Shown: positions 16,222 through 25,546 of the stretch, one piece after another
How the letters are laid out: each line of letters opens with the position of its first letter
Position numbering within the stretch: the first letter of the stretch is position 1
DNA from: Clostridium merdae
GTDB lineage: Bacteria > Bacillota > Clostridia > Oscillospirales > Acutalibacteraceae
Assembly (NCBI RefSeq): GCF_900176635.1
Contig: NZ_FXLN01000004.1
Location: forward strand, 248,001 to 312,000
Length of the DNA: 64,000 bases
Direction of reading: 5' to 3'
The notes under the pieces: generated by a model
Database searches by the model: none
Told to the model about the DNA's origin: nothing
What the model saw: the letters and a program-made list of their open reading frames with translations, nothing else
Program-made: the position numbers and the translations under genes

Positions 16222-17532
16222 ATGAAACGTTTCACGCAAATGGAATCTGCCCGTCAAGGGATTGTCACCAAAGAGTTGCATCAGGTAGCGCAGGAAGAGT
16301 ATAGAACGGAACAGGAGCTTTTAAAACTGGTAGCAGAAGGCAAGGTGGTTATTCCTGCGAATATTCGGCACACCTCTTTGCACCCGTATGGCATTGGGCA
16401 AGGGCTTCGCACAAAAATTAATGTAAACCTTGGTGTATCTGGCGATTGTGTGGATTACCAGGTGGAAATGGAAAAGGTGCGGCTTGCAGAACATTTTGGC
16501 GCAGAAGCCATTATGGATTTGAGTAACTATGGTAAGACACATACCTTTCGGCAGAAGCTGATTGAGACCTCTCCCGCCATGATTGGCACAGTGCCGATTT
16601 ACGATGCGGTTGGTTACTTAGAAAAAGACTTGAAAGAAATTACCGCGCAGGATTTCTTAAAGGTGGTTCGTGCCCATGCGGAAGAGGGCGTGGATTTTAT
16701 GACGATTCACGCGGGGCTCAATCGCCGAGCGGTAGATATTTTTATGCGGGAGCGGCGCCAGATGAATATTGTTTCTCGCGGCGGCTCCCTATTATTTGCG
16801 TGGATGAAGATGACGGGAAATGAAAACCCCTTTTACGAGCACTACGATGAGCTACTAGAGATTTTGCACGAATATGATGTAACCATTAGCCTCGGTGATG
16901 CACTGCGCCCAGGCAGCATTGCAGACGCAACAGACGCATCTCAAATTGCTGAGCTGACCGAACTGGGGCATTTAACCAAGCGTGCTTGGGAGCGCGGAGT
17001 ACAGGTATTGGTTGAAGGCCCGGGGCACATGGCTATGGATGAGATAGCCGCTAACATGAAGCTCGAAAAACGCTTGTGTCATGGTGCGCCGTTCTATGTG
17101 CTTGGACCTCTTGTAACCGATATTGCGCCCGGGTATGATCACATCACCTCTGCGATTGGCGGGGCAATTGCGGCTGCTAACGGTGCGGATTTCCTTTGCT
17201 ATGTAACACCGGCGGAGCATTTGCGTTTACCCGATTTGTCGGATGTAAAGGAGGGCATTATTGCCTCCAAAATTGCGGCTCATGCGGCAGATATTGCAAA
17301 AGGCGTTCCTCATGCCCGTGAAGCCGACTTCCAGATTAGTGAAACAAGAAGAAAGCTCGATTGGGAAGAGACGTTTAAACTGGCACTGGACGGTGAAAAA
17401 GCAAGAGCCTATTTTGAAAGTGTTCCGCCGGAAGACCAGCATAGCTGCTCCATGTGTGGTAAAATGTGTGCCGTTCGTACCATGAACCGTGCATTGGAAG
17501 GCTTGGACGTTGAGCTGATGGAAAAGAAGTAA
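16222..17532 (+). CDS. thiC: Phosphomethylpyrimidine synthase
   Basis: Radical-SAM enzyme that rearranges aminoimidazole ribotide into HMP-phosphate. The unusual C-terminal cluster motif CX2CX4C is present as CSMCGKMC. Other family segments are NLGVSGDC, GDALRPGS and GPGHMAMDEI. At 436 residues it is the short bacterial form without the long N-terminal domain. It starts 4 bp after the thiD stop, so translation is probably coupled. No thiE, thiG or thiM is in the window, so the thiazole part of the vitamin is made elsewhere or salvaged. Confidence 0.97.
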   Translation: MKRFTQMESARQGIVTKELHQVAQEEYRTEQELLKLVAEGKVVIPANIRHTSLHPYGIGQGLRTKINVNLGVSGDCVDYQVEMEKVRLAEHFGAEAIMDLSNYGKTHTFRQKLIETSPAMIGTVPIYDAVGYLEKDLKEITAQDFLKVVRAHAEEGVDFMTIHAGLNRRAVDIFMRERRQMNIVSRGGSLLFAWMKMTGNENPFYEHYDELLEILHEYDVTISLGDALRPGSIADATDASQIAELTELGHLTKRAWERGVQVLVEGPGHMAMDEIAANMKLEKRLCHGAPFYVLGPLVTDIAPGYDHITSAIGGAIAAANGADFLCYVTPAEHLRLPDLSDVKEGIIASKIAAHAADIAKGVPHAREADFQISETRRKLDWEETFKLALDGEKARAYFESVPPEDQHSCSMCGKMCAVRTMNRALEGLDVELMEKK

Positions 17533-17599
17533 ATCATTTTACCCTTTTATAATTAATTTAATGATGACTTCAATCTTGAAGCTTCATAAGAGGAAATAA

Positions 17600-17631
17600 G
17601 AAAACCACCGGTATAACCGGTGGTTTTCTGC
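17600..17631 (+). terminator. Intrinsic terminator after thiC
   Basis: AAAACCACCGG pairs with CCGGTGGTTTT around ATAA/TATA; a strong symmetrical hairpin. Confidence 0.85.
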
Positions 17632-17782
17632 TTGCTATATCCAAGTGAATAATTGACTCCAAAGGGCTGAGCTTCTTTCATACAAGAAAGATTTATGTAT
17701 TTTTAAAAGAGAATTTTAAGGCTGTTGATATTATTAGTAATAATCTAGACTTAAAAATAAATAAGTCTAAGCATCATAAAAT

Positions 17783-17820
17783 GAAAAGAGCCATGGAAGA
17801 ATTCTTCCATGGCTCTTTGG
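17783..17820 (-). terminator. Terminator of the hut transporter gene
   Basis: AAAGAGCCATGGAAGAA pairs with TTCTTCCATGGCTCTTT. On the minus strand TTTTCATTTTA follows. Confidence 0.85.
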
Positions 17821-17835
17821 TTTGTAATATTCCGA

Positions 17836-19140
17836 TTACATAATGAAAGGTGCAACGAGTGCAAGAGCGAAAATCGGAATATCGGATGCAATAAACGTTG
17901 GAACACACGTATCCCAAATATGATCGTGCTGTCCGTCTGCGTTGAGTCCAGCCGTCGGCCCGAGTGTAGTATCGGAAACGGGAGAGCCAGTGTCACCGAT
18001 GGTAGCAGCAGAAGCGATCAACAGAGTGGTTGCGCCAATGCTGAAGCCCAGTGATGCGCAAAGCGGTACATACAGAACTGCCAAAACAGGAACAGTACCG
18101 AAAGAAGTACCAGTACCCATAACGATGAACAAGCCAACGAGCATCATGATGAGTGCGCCGAGGAACTTGTTGTCGCCAATGAAGACCAAGGAGCTCTTAA
18201 TGAGCGCGTCTACACCGCCGCTGTCGCGAAGAACAGCACTGAAGCCGTTGGAAGCGAGCATAACGAATGCGATGAAGCCCATGAGCTGAACGCCTTCGTC
18301 CATGATTTTATCCATGTCTTTCCAAGCAACTGCTTTGGTAACAAACATAATTCCCAAACCAACCAGAGCGCCCAAAGGCAGAGAACCAAATACCAACTGA
18401 ATAACCAAAGTAACAACAGCAGCAACAATTGCAGAGATGTGCTTAAAGGTCATTTTGGTGTCAACAGTATCTAGATCAACTGCAAAGCCTTCCACATTCT
18501 TGTACTCTCTGGGTTTACGATACAGGAACAATACAACCAGCACGAAGCCAATCAGCATGGCTACGCCAAGAGGCCATGTGTGACGCCACACATCCATTTT
18601 ATCAATAGTCATGCCGTTCTTACTCATGTTGTTTGCAATAATACCGTGGTAAATAAGACCGAAACCAGCAGGGATTGCAACATAAGGAGCGCGTAGACCA
18701 AACGCAAGAGCGCAAGCAACTGCTCTTCTGTCAATCTTCATTTTGTTCATAACGATTAGCAGCGGGGGGATCAGAATCGGGATGAACGCAATGTGAACCG
18801 GAATCAGGTTCTGCGAGAAGCAGGAAATAAAGCCAAGGAAAAATACAAATACCAGTGACTTACCATTGACCAGCTTGGCGATTTTAACCGCCAGAATGTC
18901 GGAAACGCCTGTGTAGCTGATGGTCGCGGCTAATCCACCGAGCATCACATAAGACAGGGCTGTTTCCGGGTCTTCGCCAATACCAGTAATAAAAGTTGTC
19001 ATTGTTGCGGGAACGCCCATACCTGCAACTACACCAGCGGTAACAGCAGAAGCAAACAGAGCAAGCAAAACGTTAACTCTTAAAAAGCACAGGACAAGCA
19101 GAACAACAACGGCAATAAGTACCGGGTTTGTTAATACCAT
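17836..19140 (-). CDS. NhaC/YuiF-type transporter, probable histidine carrier
   Basis: A 434-residue protein with about eleven or twelve membrane helices of the Na+/H+ antiporter-like amino acid carrier group (YuiF type). Family segments include FLGFISCFSQNLIPVHIAF, GTGTSFGTVPVLAVL and AATIGDTGSPVSDTTLGPT. Members of this group are often found with hutH and are annotated as probable histidine transporters. GAGGAGG precedes the ATG. It lies 462 bp downstream of hutH on the same strand, with a structured element between them, so read-through from hutH may be controlled. Substrate assignment is from context. Confidence 0.8.
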   Translation of the reverse strand: MVLTNPVLIAVVVLLVLCFLRVNVLLALFASAVTAGVVAGMGVPATMTTFITGIGEDPETALSYVMLGGLAATISYTGVSDILAVKIAKLVNGKSLVFVFFLGFISCFSQNLIPVHIAFIPILIPPLLIVMNKMKIDRRAVACALAFGLRAPYVAIPAGFGLIYHGIIANNMSKNGMTIDKMDVWRHTWPLGVAMLIGFVLVVLFLYRKPREYKNVEGFAVDLDTVDTKMTFKHISAIVAAVVTLVIQLVFGSLPLGALVGLGIMFVTKAVAWKDMDKIMDEGVQLMGFIAFVMLASNGFSAVLRDSGGVDALIKSSLVFIGDNKFLGALIMMLVGLFIVMGTGTSFGTVPVLAVLYVPLCASLGFSIGATTLLIASAATIGDTGSPVSDTTLGPTAGLNADGQHDHIWDTCVPTFIASDIPIFALALVAPFIM

Positions 19141-19418
19141 AAAATAACCTCCTCTTGTTTTGGGTAAGGGAAACCCTGTATTACCATACAGTTATTAATC
19201 CCCTCTTTTATGCCAAGCCCAATTAGCGTGTATCACGACTCATAGAGCACAACCTGAGAAAGAAAAAATTGCTTTCTCAGTTCCGGTGTTGCTAAAGCTT
19301 ACCGGAGAGCAAACACAGCGGAATATTGCGCTTCATTTCTCCTTTCGTTGCGTTTATTTGTGTATGCTATGAAATCGCATTGCTTAAAGGGCCATCCGCA
19401 CGAATATGTGGGGGGGTT

Positions 19419-19574
19419 AAGAAAAACCGAACACAGCTCACTCCCTAGGTTGATTCCCAAGGCAAAGAGTGTAGGCAACGTAACGCATATTGTTCTTCCA
19501 CGCTTCAAATGTGTACGCAGTCTCTGTTGTAAGAGGCTTTTTGCAGCGAATCGGAATGACAGCGGTGTTCGGTT
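19419..19574 (-). ncRNA. Candidate structured RNA between hutH and the transporter
   Basis: On the minus strand AACCGAACACCGCT (19574-19561) pairs with AGCTGTGTTCGGTT (19438-19425) with one mismatch in 14. The pair closes a ~120-nt loop and is followed by TTTCTT. Inside, CACTC/GAGTG and CCTTGG/CCTAGG stems are possible. The shape suggests a large terminator or a riboswitch-like element that decides read-through into the transporter gene. Confidence 0.45.
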
Positions 19575-19602
19575 CCATCTTTGAAAGAAATTAGAGCATT
19601 AA

Positions 19603-21132
19603 TTACAGCTCGATTGCAGATGCGCCTTTTTCAACGTTAGCAATCAGGCTGCCATCAATAATGGTGCTTTCGCAGAGGTTAATATCCTCGTATAGCGGGC
19701 GGTCTTCTTCCAACTTAGAAACCAAAGCACGAACGGTCTCGTAAGCAGGCTTAGTGCCAGCGCCCATGCCCTTATCACCACGCATATCAATTGCCTGGCA
19801 AGCGCACATCAGCTCCATTGCCAATACACGGCGAGCGTTAGACAGAATATCGCGAGCTTTACGAGCTGCGATGGTACCCATGCTAACATGGTCTTCCTGG
19901 TTAGCGGAAGAAGGAATGCTGTCAACACTGGCGGGATGAGCCAGAACTTTATTTTCAGAAACCAGAGCAGCAGCGGAGTACTGAACAATCATAAAGCCGG
20001 AGTTTACGCCGCCATCTTTGGTAAGGAATGCGGGCAGGCCGCTCAGTGCGGGGTTCACGAGGCGCTCAATGCGGCGCTCAGAAACGTTAGCGAGCTCAGC
20101 AACTGCAATTCCCAAGAAGTCGAAGGGAAGAGCCATGGGCTGGCCGTGGAAGTTACCACCGGAAATGCCTTCCATGGTATCCTTCAAAATAATCGGGTTA
20201 TCGGTAACGGAGTTAATCTCAATTTCAACCTTCTGCTTAATAAAGTTAATCGCATCTTTGCTGGCGCCATGAATCTGCGGTACGCAGCGCAAGGAGTAAG
20301 CATCCTGAACGCGAATTTCGCCCTGACGGGTGGTGTTCTTACTTCCGACAAGAAGCTGCTTGAGAATTCTTGCGGTATCCAACTGGCCTTTGTGGGGGCG
20401 AATAACGTGAATACGCTCATCAAGAGCATCAATTACACCGTTGTGAGCTTCAAAACTCAAAGCAGCAGCAACATCCGCAACCTTTAGCAGCTCGAGTGCA
20501 TCGTATACAGTCAATGCGCCGGTAGAGGTCATAGCCTGTGTACCATTGATGAGTGCCAAGCCTTCTTTTGCGCTCAGTTCAATTACATTAATGCCTGCGC
20601 GATTCATTGCTTCTGCACCGTCGAGGATCTCACCCTTGTACTCCGCTTTGCCAAGACCAATCATTGGAAGAACCATGTGAGAAAGAGGAGCCAGATCGCC
20701 GGAAGCGCCTAAAGAGCCCTTCTCAGGAATTTGAGGGGTAACGCCCTTGTTGAGCATGTCAACCAGAACATCAACAACTTCCATACGGATGCCGGAAAAG
20801 CCCTTAGCCATATTATTGATACGCAGGAGCAGCATTCCGCGAGCCGCGGCACGGGGGAAGGGGTTGCCAGCGCCAACTGCATGGGTAATAATAAGGTTCT
20901 TTTGCAGCAGCTTGCATTCGTCGTTGCTGATAACAACATCGCTGAATTTACCAAAGCCGGTGGTTACGCCGTATACTACGCGGTTTTCATCAAGAATCTG
21001 GTCTACAACCTTGCGGGATTCAATGATGTTCTGTTTTGCTTGTTCGGATAATGCAACAGGCACGTCCTCGCGGCAAACCAGTGCAAATTCTTCCAGGGTC
21101 AAATCCTGGCCGGTCAAAATTACTGTTTTCAT
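19603..21132 (-). CDS. hutH: Histidine ammonia-lyase
   Basis: First step of histidine degradation: removes ammonia from L-histidine to give urocanate. The self-made MIO cofactor comes from Ala143-Ser144-Gly145 in GSLGASGDLAPLSH, at the same place as in characterised enzymes. The catalytic Tyr lies in VVYGVTTGFG (~53-62). 509 residues, normal length. The start at 21132 has AAAAGGAGA 9 bp upstream; a longer frame to 21180 has none. Its promoter has a TATAAT preceded by the same 11-bp direct repeat as hutU. A ~1.7 kb gene-free stretch lies upstream of it. Confidence 0.97.
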   Translation of the reverse strand: MKTVILTGQDLTLEEFALVCREDVPVALSEQAKQNIIESRKVVDQILDENRVVYGVTTGFGKFSDVVISNDECKLLQKNLIITHAVGAGNPFPRAAARGMLLLRINNMAKGFSGIRMEVVDVLVDMLNKGVTPQIPEKGSLGASGDLAPLSHMVLPMIGLGKAEYKGEILDGAEAMNRAGINVIELSAKEGLALINGTQAMTSTGALTVYDALELLKVADVAAALSFEAHNGVIDALDERIHVIRPHKGQLDTARILKQLLVGSKNTTRQGEIRVQDAYSLRCVPQIHGASKDAINFIKQKVEIEINSVTDNPIILKDTMEGISGGNFHGQPMALPFDFLGIAVAELANVSERRIERLVNPALSGLPAFLTKDGGVNSGFMIVQYSAAALVSENKVLAHPASVDSIPSSANQEDHVSMGTIAARKARDILSNARRVLAMELMCACQAIDMRGDKGMGAGTKPAYETVRALVSKLEEDRPLYEDINLCESTIIDGSLIANVEKGASAIEL

Positions 21133-21205
21133 AATGTACAATCTCCTTTTACCATTTTGATTCACTTGCAACTCACACACAAATCACTTGCTGAACTTTG
21201 ACCAG

Positions 21206-21236
21206 ATTATACAACTTTGCATGTCAAAGAAACGTC
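21206..21236 (-). promoter_or_regulatory. hutH promoter with 11-bp direct-repeat operator
   Basis: In the hutH direction AGACGTTTCTTTGACAT has GAC cores 11 bp apart (21234-21236 and 21223-21225). Nine bp later comes a perfect TATAAT (21206-21211). It matches the hutU site at nearly every position. Confidence 0.75.
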
Positions 21237-21238
21237 TA

Positions 21239-22849
21239 ACTAAGTTCTTTCGCCATTACGAAAAACAGCCTGCAAAAATTGCTATTTAAAACTGAAATCC
21301 AGAAAGAAGTAATCTCAGTTAAAAACTATGCCGATGGCAAAAAATGATGAAAAGCATTTTACCAGAGAAAGTTTCAGCGTGAAGATACCGAGAATACGGC
21401 ATAAAGAAATGCCTCTAAAATACTTTCATTCCTATTTTACGGGGAAAAGATACAAAAGAGAAGAGGTTTGGTATAAAAAAATTGAAAATATTGATTAACA
21501 GAAAGAAGTTGTTATTTTACTTTCATGCTTTTTATACCGAAAAAACAAGGGAAACACCAGTTGGAATGCGGGTCTTGATGAATGATGTGGCGTCTGTTTA
21601 CTTCTACTTAAGAATCAAAAAACGCACTTTTTAATAGATGAAAAATAGTAGAAATATTCCAAAATTGCTTTATTAATTCATTTGGTTATTGAGTTAACTA
21701 ATTAAATCAATAAATTGATAAATTGAGTTCGGAATGCTAGAAAATGAATTGGAGAAGCAAATGGGTTGCATAAACACATTAAAAAAGCACGTATGCTATT
21801 TTATCAATGAGCAGATTTAGATATTTATATGAGCATAATCTTATATAGTTTGGCATGAATTAGCTATAATAATTCTTAAATTAACACTTGCAGCTAGTCT
21901 TTAATTGCCTATATTTATAAGACGGAAATAAGATGCTATTTTATCGTGCTAATAAGTTAACAAATAGCAAATATGGCTTTATTCCTAGGTTTTTGTTTTA
22001 TTTTACTAAAATAGTATCTTTTACCAACATAGTTGAGCGTCTTATAATAATTACAAATTGCCATTTATTACCACTATAAAATTCAAAATACGTCAAAAAA
22101 ATTGAGAATACAAGCGAATGTTGACGATTTTTAAAGTACATCTTCCAAAAGCAAGTTAAGGCTATGATGTGTTATTTGTAGGGTGAAGAGAACTATATTC
22201 TATCGCTTCTATTACTTTATTTCGATCTTATTTAAATCGATGAAAAAGCACATAGAATCTAGGCTTTTGCAAGTGTCGCTTGTAAAACTTCTAAATTAAC
22301 ATCTTTGTTTTCTGAGAGAATTATATGGGATTAATTAAAAAAGCACTATTTTAACAGCAAGTTTTAATGATTATATAGGGCAATCAGAGCGTCTTTTTTC
22401 CAATTATTGGGTGTTAAAAACACAACATGTTTTGATGAATCTATTTCCGAGCATAGCATAAATCTGGGGCTTCGGGTTGGTATGTGGCGTAATCTGGAGT
22501 TTTCTTTTGAGAAATAAAAGACTTTCAGCACATGCAGCTTACACAAAAACCAGATGTATTGTGGTAAGTTCTTACTGGCGAAACGAATAGTTTGAAAAAA
22601 TAAACCCAAAAAAGAATGATAAGGATAAGAGCAATTTAACTCAATTATAAAACACATGAAATCAGTTTCTGATTTACATTCGAGCAGCAATTTCACTTTC
22701 GAGAAGGGATTGCGATTTCTGTTGGATTACGTTACACTAAACTCAACTTTATAAAATGGAACTAAGAGTAAAGCAAAACTGTTTTTAGGGGAGCATTTGA
22801 AAATTAAATATGAGAGAGTCTATTCTAGCATTCAATTTGTTTTTATATG
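21239..22849. other. Long AT-rich gene-free stretch
   Basis: About 1.6 kb upstream of the hutH promoter and downstream of fchA without a credible gene. The longest frame (110 codons, 22364-22696, minus) shows no ribosome site and no family pattern. Short recurring strings such as TATGCTATTTTATC (21792) and ATGCTATTTTATCG (21931) are present. It could be a decayed accessory insertion; I see no terminal repeats. Confidence 0.5.
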
Positions 22850-22888
22850 CGAAGAAGCGACCGGAAAATTCCGGCCGCTTCTTCGTGT
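22850..22888 (-). terminator. Strong hairpin after fchA
   Basis: CGAAGAAGCGGCCGGAA pairs with TTCCGGTCGCTTCTTCG, 30 bp after the fchA stop. No T-run follows on either strand, so it may end the mRNA by stabilising it rather than by classic termination. Confidence 0.6.
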
Positions 22889-22917
22889 GATAAAAGTAAA
22901 GGATTGTGGTAGTAAAC

Positions 22918-23541
22918 TTATTTCAAAGGCGATTCCGCTAAAACAGCGGCCTCGTCACGAATAATAGCAGTCTCAATCTCATGAATCTTTGTATTCATCT
23001 GAGCCACATAAGCTTCATCTTTAATGGAGCCCAAGTTAATCTTTACATTGAGCAGTGCGCCCAAAACTGCGGTACGGGTCATCATTGCAGCAACCAATCC
23101 ATCGGTTACAGCATTGGAGTTACCCTTTTTCACCATGGTTGCAGCCATCGGCATAATCTTAGCAGCCGTAATAGCAACGTGCAACGGTACTTCGGCAGCT
23201 TTCTTCAAAGCTTCCTGCATTGCGTTTCTGCGTACTTCCTTCTGCTCGTCCGTATCCTTCGGCAGAGTCATTGCTTCCATATATGCGTTAAAGGAAGTGC
23301 TATCGCGGGTGATTTCATCCAAAAGCTCGGCGCGCAGAGCGGCAGCTTCCGGAACAATTGCTTTCATCTCGTCTGCTACTTCATCATAGCCCTTCTTACC
23401 AATTGTGAGCTGGGCAACCATCTCGGTTAATGATGCAGCAAGAGCAGCTGCCAAGGCAGAAACACTTCCGCCGCCGGGTGCAGGCTCGTTGGATGCAGTA
23501 GTGGCACAAAAGACCTCAAGGGTCATATCTTTCATTTCCAT
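22918..23541 (-). CDS. fchA: Formimidoyltetrahydrofolate cyclodeaminase
   Basis: Converts 5-formimino-THF to 5,10-methenyl-THF and ammonia. 207 residues, all-helical FTCD_C family, with the typical N-terminal EPAPGGGSVSALAAALAASL that forms the folate site. GGGAGG lies 10 bp before the ATG. It starts 25 bp after ftcD on the same strand; in vertebrates these two activities are one fused protein. Together they place the formimino carbon of histidine onto folate. Confidence 0.95.
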   Translation of the reverse strand: MEMKDMTLEVFCATTASNEPAPGGGSVSALAAALAASLTEMVAQLTIGKKGYDEVADEMKAIVPEAAALRAELLDEITRDSTSFNAYMEAMTLPKDTDEQKEVRRNAMQEALKKAAEVPLHVAITAAKIMPMAATMVKKGNSNAVTDGLVAAMMTRTAVLGALLNVKINLGSIKDEAYVAQMNTKIHEIETAIIRDEAAVLAESPLK

Positions 23542-23566
23542 TAATGTGTAACCTCCCAGTTATTGC

Positions 23567-24460
23567 TTACAGGCGGGTTTCAAGAACCTGCTCCATGTTG
23601 AAGTTTTCAATCTGCAGATAATATTCAGCGCAGTCAACCAGAGCAGCCATGGGAACAAGGCCGATAACTTCACTGCCAACTACATTTACACCGTAACGGC
23701 GAGCCTCCATTTTAACGGTCTCGAATACGCGGTATACAGCAGATTTGGTGTAGTCGGTCAGATTCATAGATACCTGAGCGATGTTGCGGTCTTCGAGCAT
23801 AACGCCCATTGCCTTAACATAACGGAAGCCGCCACCAATGAAGCGAACCTTACGAGCAATCTGGTTAGCAACTTCTAGGTTGGGGGTGTCGAGGTTAATG
23901 TTAAAAGCAACCAGAGGCATACGAGCGCCAACAGCAGTTACACCAGCAGTGGGGTGAATCTGTGCAGGGCCAAAGTCGGGAGTCCATTTGGGATCCTTCA
24001 ATTTCTCAGCCATTCCTTCGAACTGGCCCTTGCGGATCTCAGAGAGGTTCTCACGGTGGGGAGCAGAAGCGGTCTTTTCATATAAGAAGTTCGGCACGCC
24101 GAATTTCTCAGCGATGGCAGCGCCAACCTGTTTGGCAATTTCGCTTGCTTCGTCAACTGTGCAGTTGCGAACGGGGATGAAGGGAACAACGTCTGTTGCG
24201 CCCATGCGGGGGTGCTGACCCTCGTGCTTGGTCATGTCGATTAGCTCGGTGGCAACTCCAATGGCCTCGATCACCGCATCACGCAGGGCTTCGGGTTCGC
24301 CTACTACAGTGACAACGCAGCGGTTGTGGTCTTTATCGGTGCTGTAATCAAGCAGCTTAACATTTTCTTTACCGCGGAATGAGGAGACGATTTTCTCAAC
24401 CTTTTCAAGGTCGCGTCCTTCGCTGAAGTTTGGTACACATTCCAAAATTTTGTTCATCAT
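23567..24460 (-). CDS. ftcD: Glutamate formimidoyltransferase
   Basis: Moves the formimino group of N-formimino-glutamate to tetrahydrofolate, releasing glutamate. 297 residues, the size of stand-alone bacterial enzymes. Family segments: ECVPNFSEGRD at the start, HEGQHPRMGATDVVPFIP (catalytic His about residue 83), and GARMPLVAFNINL. The start ATG has a modest GGAG. A good sigma-A promoter (TTGCAC, 17 bp, TATGAT) lies upstream, so this operon may be partly constitutive. Divergent from hutD. Confidence 0.96.
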   Translation of the reverse strand: MMNKILECVPNFSEGRDLEKVEKIVSSFRGKENVKLLDYSTDKDHNRCVVTVVGEPEALRDAVIEAIGVATELIDMTKHEGQHPRMGATDVVPFIPVRNCTVDEASEIAKQVGAAIAEKFGVPNFLYEKTASAPHRENLSEIRKGQFEGMAEKLKDPKWTPDFGPAQIHPTAGVTAVGARMPLVAFNINLDTPNLEVANQIARKVRFIGGGFRYVKAMGVMLEDRNIAQVSMNLTDYTKSAVYRVFETVKMEARRYGVNVVGSEVIGLVPMAALVDCAEYYLQIENFNMEQVLETRL

Positions 24461-24553
24461 AATGATCGGCTCCGTTTCTTATTTTGAATTTTTATGTTTG
24501 GATGTATCCGCGCTGAAAACGGGAATCCGGCAGCGGAAATCTGCTATAAGACA

Positions 24554-24582
24554 ATCATAATAGAAGATGAAAGCAAGTGCAA
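24554..24582 (-). promoter_or_regulatory. Sigma-A promoter of ftcD-fchA
   Basis: TTGCAC (24577-24582) and TATGAT (24554-24559) are separated by exactly 17 bp in the ftcD direction. Confidence 0.65.
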
Positions 24583-24622
24583 CCACCCAAATCGCTTTTT
24601 TAGAACAACAATACCCCTTTAT

Positions 24623-24653
24623 GACGTTTATTAGACGAGTGAACGGATATAGT
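24623..24653 (+). promoter_or_regulatory. hutD promoter with 11-bp direct-repeat operator
   Basis: TGACGTTTATTAGACGA has GAC cores at 24623 and 24634, 11 bp apart. Nine bp later comes TATAGT (24648-24653). Same spacing and orientation to the gene as at hutH and hutU. It may also influence the divergent ftcD promoter 40 bp away. Confidence 0.7.
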
Positions 24654-24705
24654 GTAAGAAAACCGTCTTTATTCCAAGCGTTTTTCAGAAGGAGAGGGAG
24701 TTTAT

Positions 24706-25323
24706 ATGACTAAACTAGAAAAAATCGAATCAAAAGACTATATTGTGAGTGAATGGTCAGGTGGAAAAACAACACAAATTATTATTGACCCGCCAGGTGC
24801 GTTGTATGCGAACCGTGATTTTCATTTTCGTCTAAGCTCTGCCACGGTGGAGCTGGAAGAATCCGAATTTACCTCCTTGCCAGATTATGAGCGTATTATT
24901 GCGCCCGTTGAGGGAGAACTTAAACTATATTATAATGAAAGCAAAAAGCCGGTAGTTTTGCATGCACTGGAATGTGATGCATTTGACGGTGCATGGTATA
25001 CTCGCAGCCAAGGGAAAGTAGTAGACTATAACCTGATGACGCGAAAGGGTGTTTGCCGCGGGAATTCTTATGCACTAATTGTTGGTGCGGGTCAGTCTGC
25101 GGAACTATTTTGCGAAAGCATGGGTAAGCGCAGCGTATTGTTGTGCTGGTGTGTTCAGGGGAGTGCTGACTTAACAACAGGAGAACAAAGCGTCTCTCTC
25201 GCTTCTTATGATGCCGCCCGCGTAGAAATTGCAGGGGACAATGCCGCATTGCGAGTAAAAATTCTAGGTACTGGGAATACTTCTGTGCGCATAATGGTGG
25301 CGCAGGTGTCTTTTGGATCGTGA
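24706..25323 (+). CDS. hutD: HutD family protein
   Basis: 205 residues of the HutD family (cupin-like double-stranded beta fold), a protein found with hut genes in many bacteria; it is thought to sense or buffer a pathway intermediate, but its exact role is not settled. Family segments WSGGKTTQI, DFHFRLSSATVE, FTSLPDYERII and EGEL are clear. GGAGAGGGAG precedes the ATG. Its promoter has the hut direct repeat. The fhs gene follows after ~390 bp and seems to have its own leader. Confidence 0.85.
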   Translation: MTKLEKIESKDYIVSEWSGGKTTQIIIDPPGALYANRDFHFRLSSATVELEESEFTSLPDYERIIAPVEGELKLYYNESKKPVVLHALECDAFDGAWYTRSQGKVVDYNLMTRKGVCRGNSYALIVGAGQSAELFCESMGKRSVLLCWCVQGSADLTTGEQSVSLASYDAARVEIAGDNAALRVKILGTGNTSVRIMVAQVSFGS

Positions 25324-25546
25324 TTTATTCATCGATTGGCTAAAATTTGGGTAGCTTTTTATTTACAGCAATTTGGAATGATTCATTTACCGTCCTTTTC
25401 GCACAGGAAATAAAAGCAGCACCCTTTTGTTTTCGACGCAAGGGTTCTGCACTTTTAGTTAGTGCCAAACATGCTGATTTGTCGCTTAAGCTGCATTGTC
25501 GCTGGGTTTTTGCTCAAACTAGCGTCTGTTATTGATGGTGTTTTAC

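Noticed and set aside
22364..22696. 110-codon frame in the long gene-free stretch
   Set aside because: No ribosome site, no family pattern and odd composition; kept only as part of the gap description.
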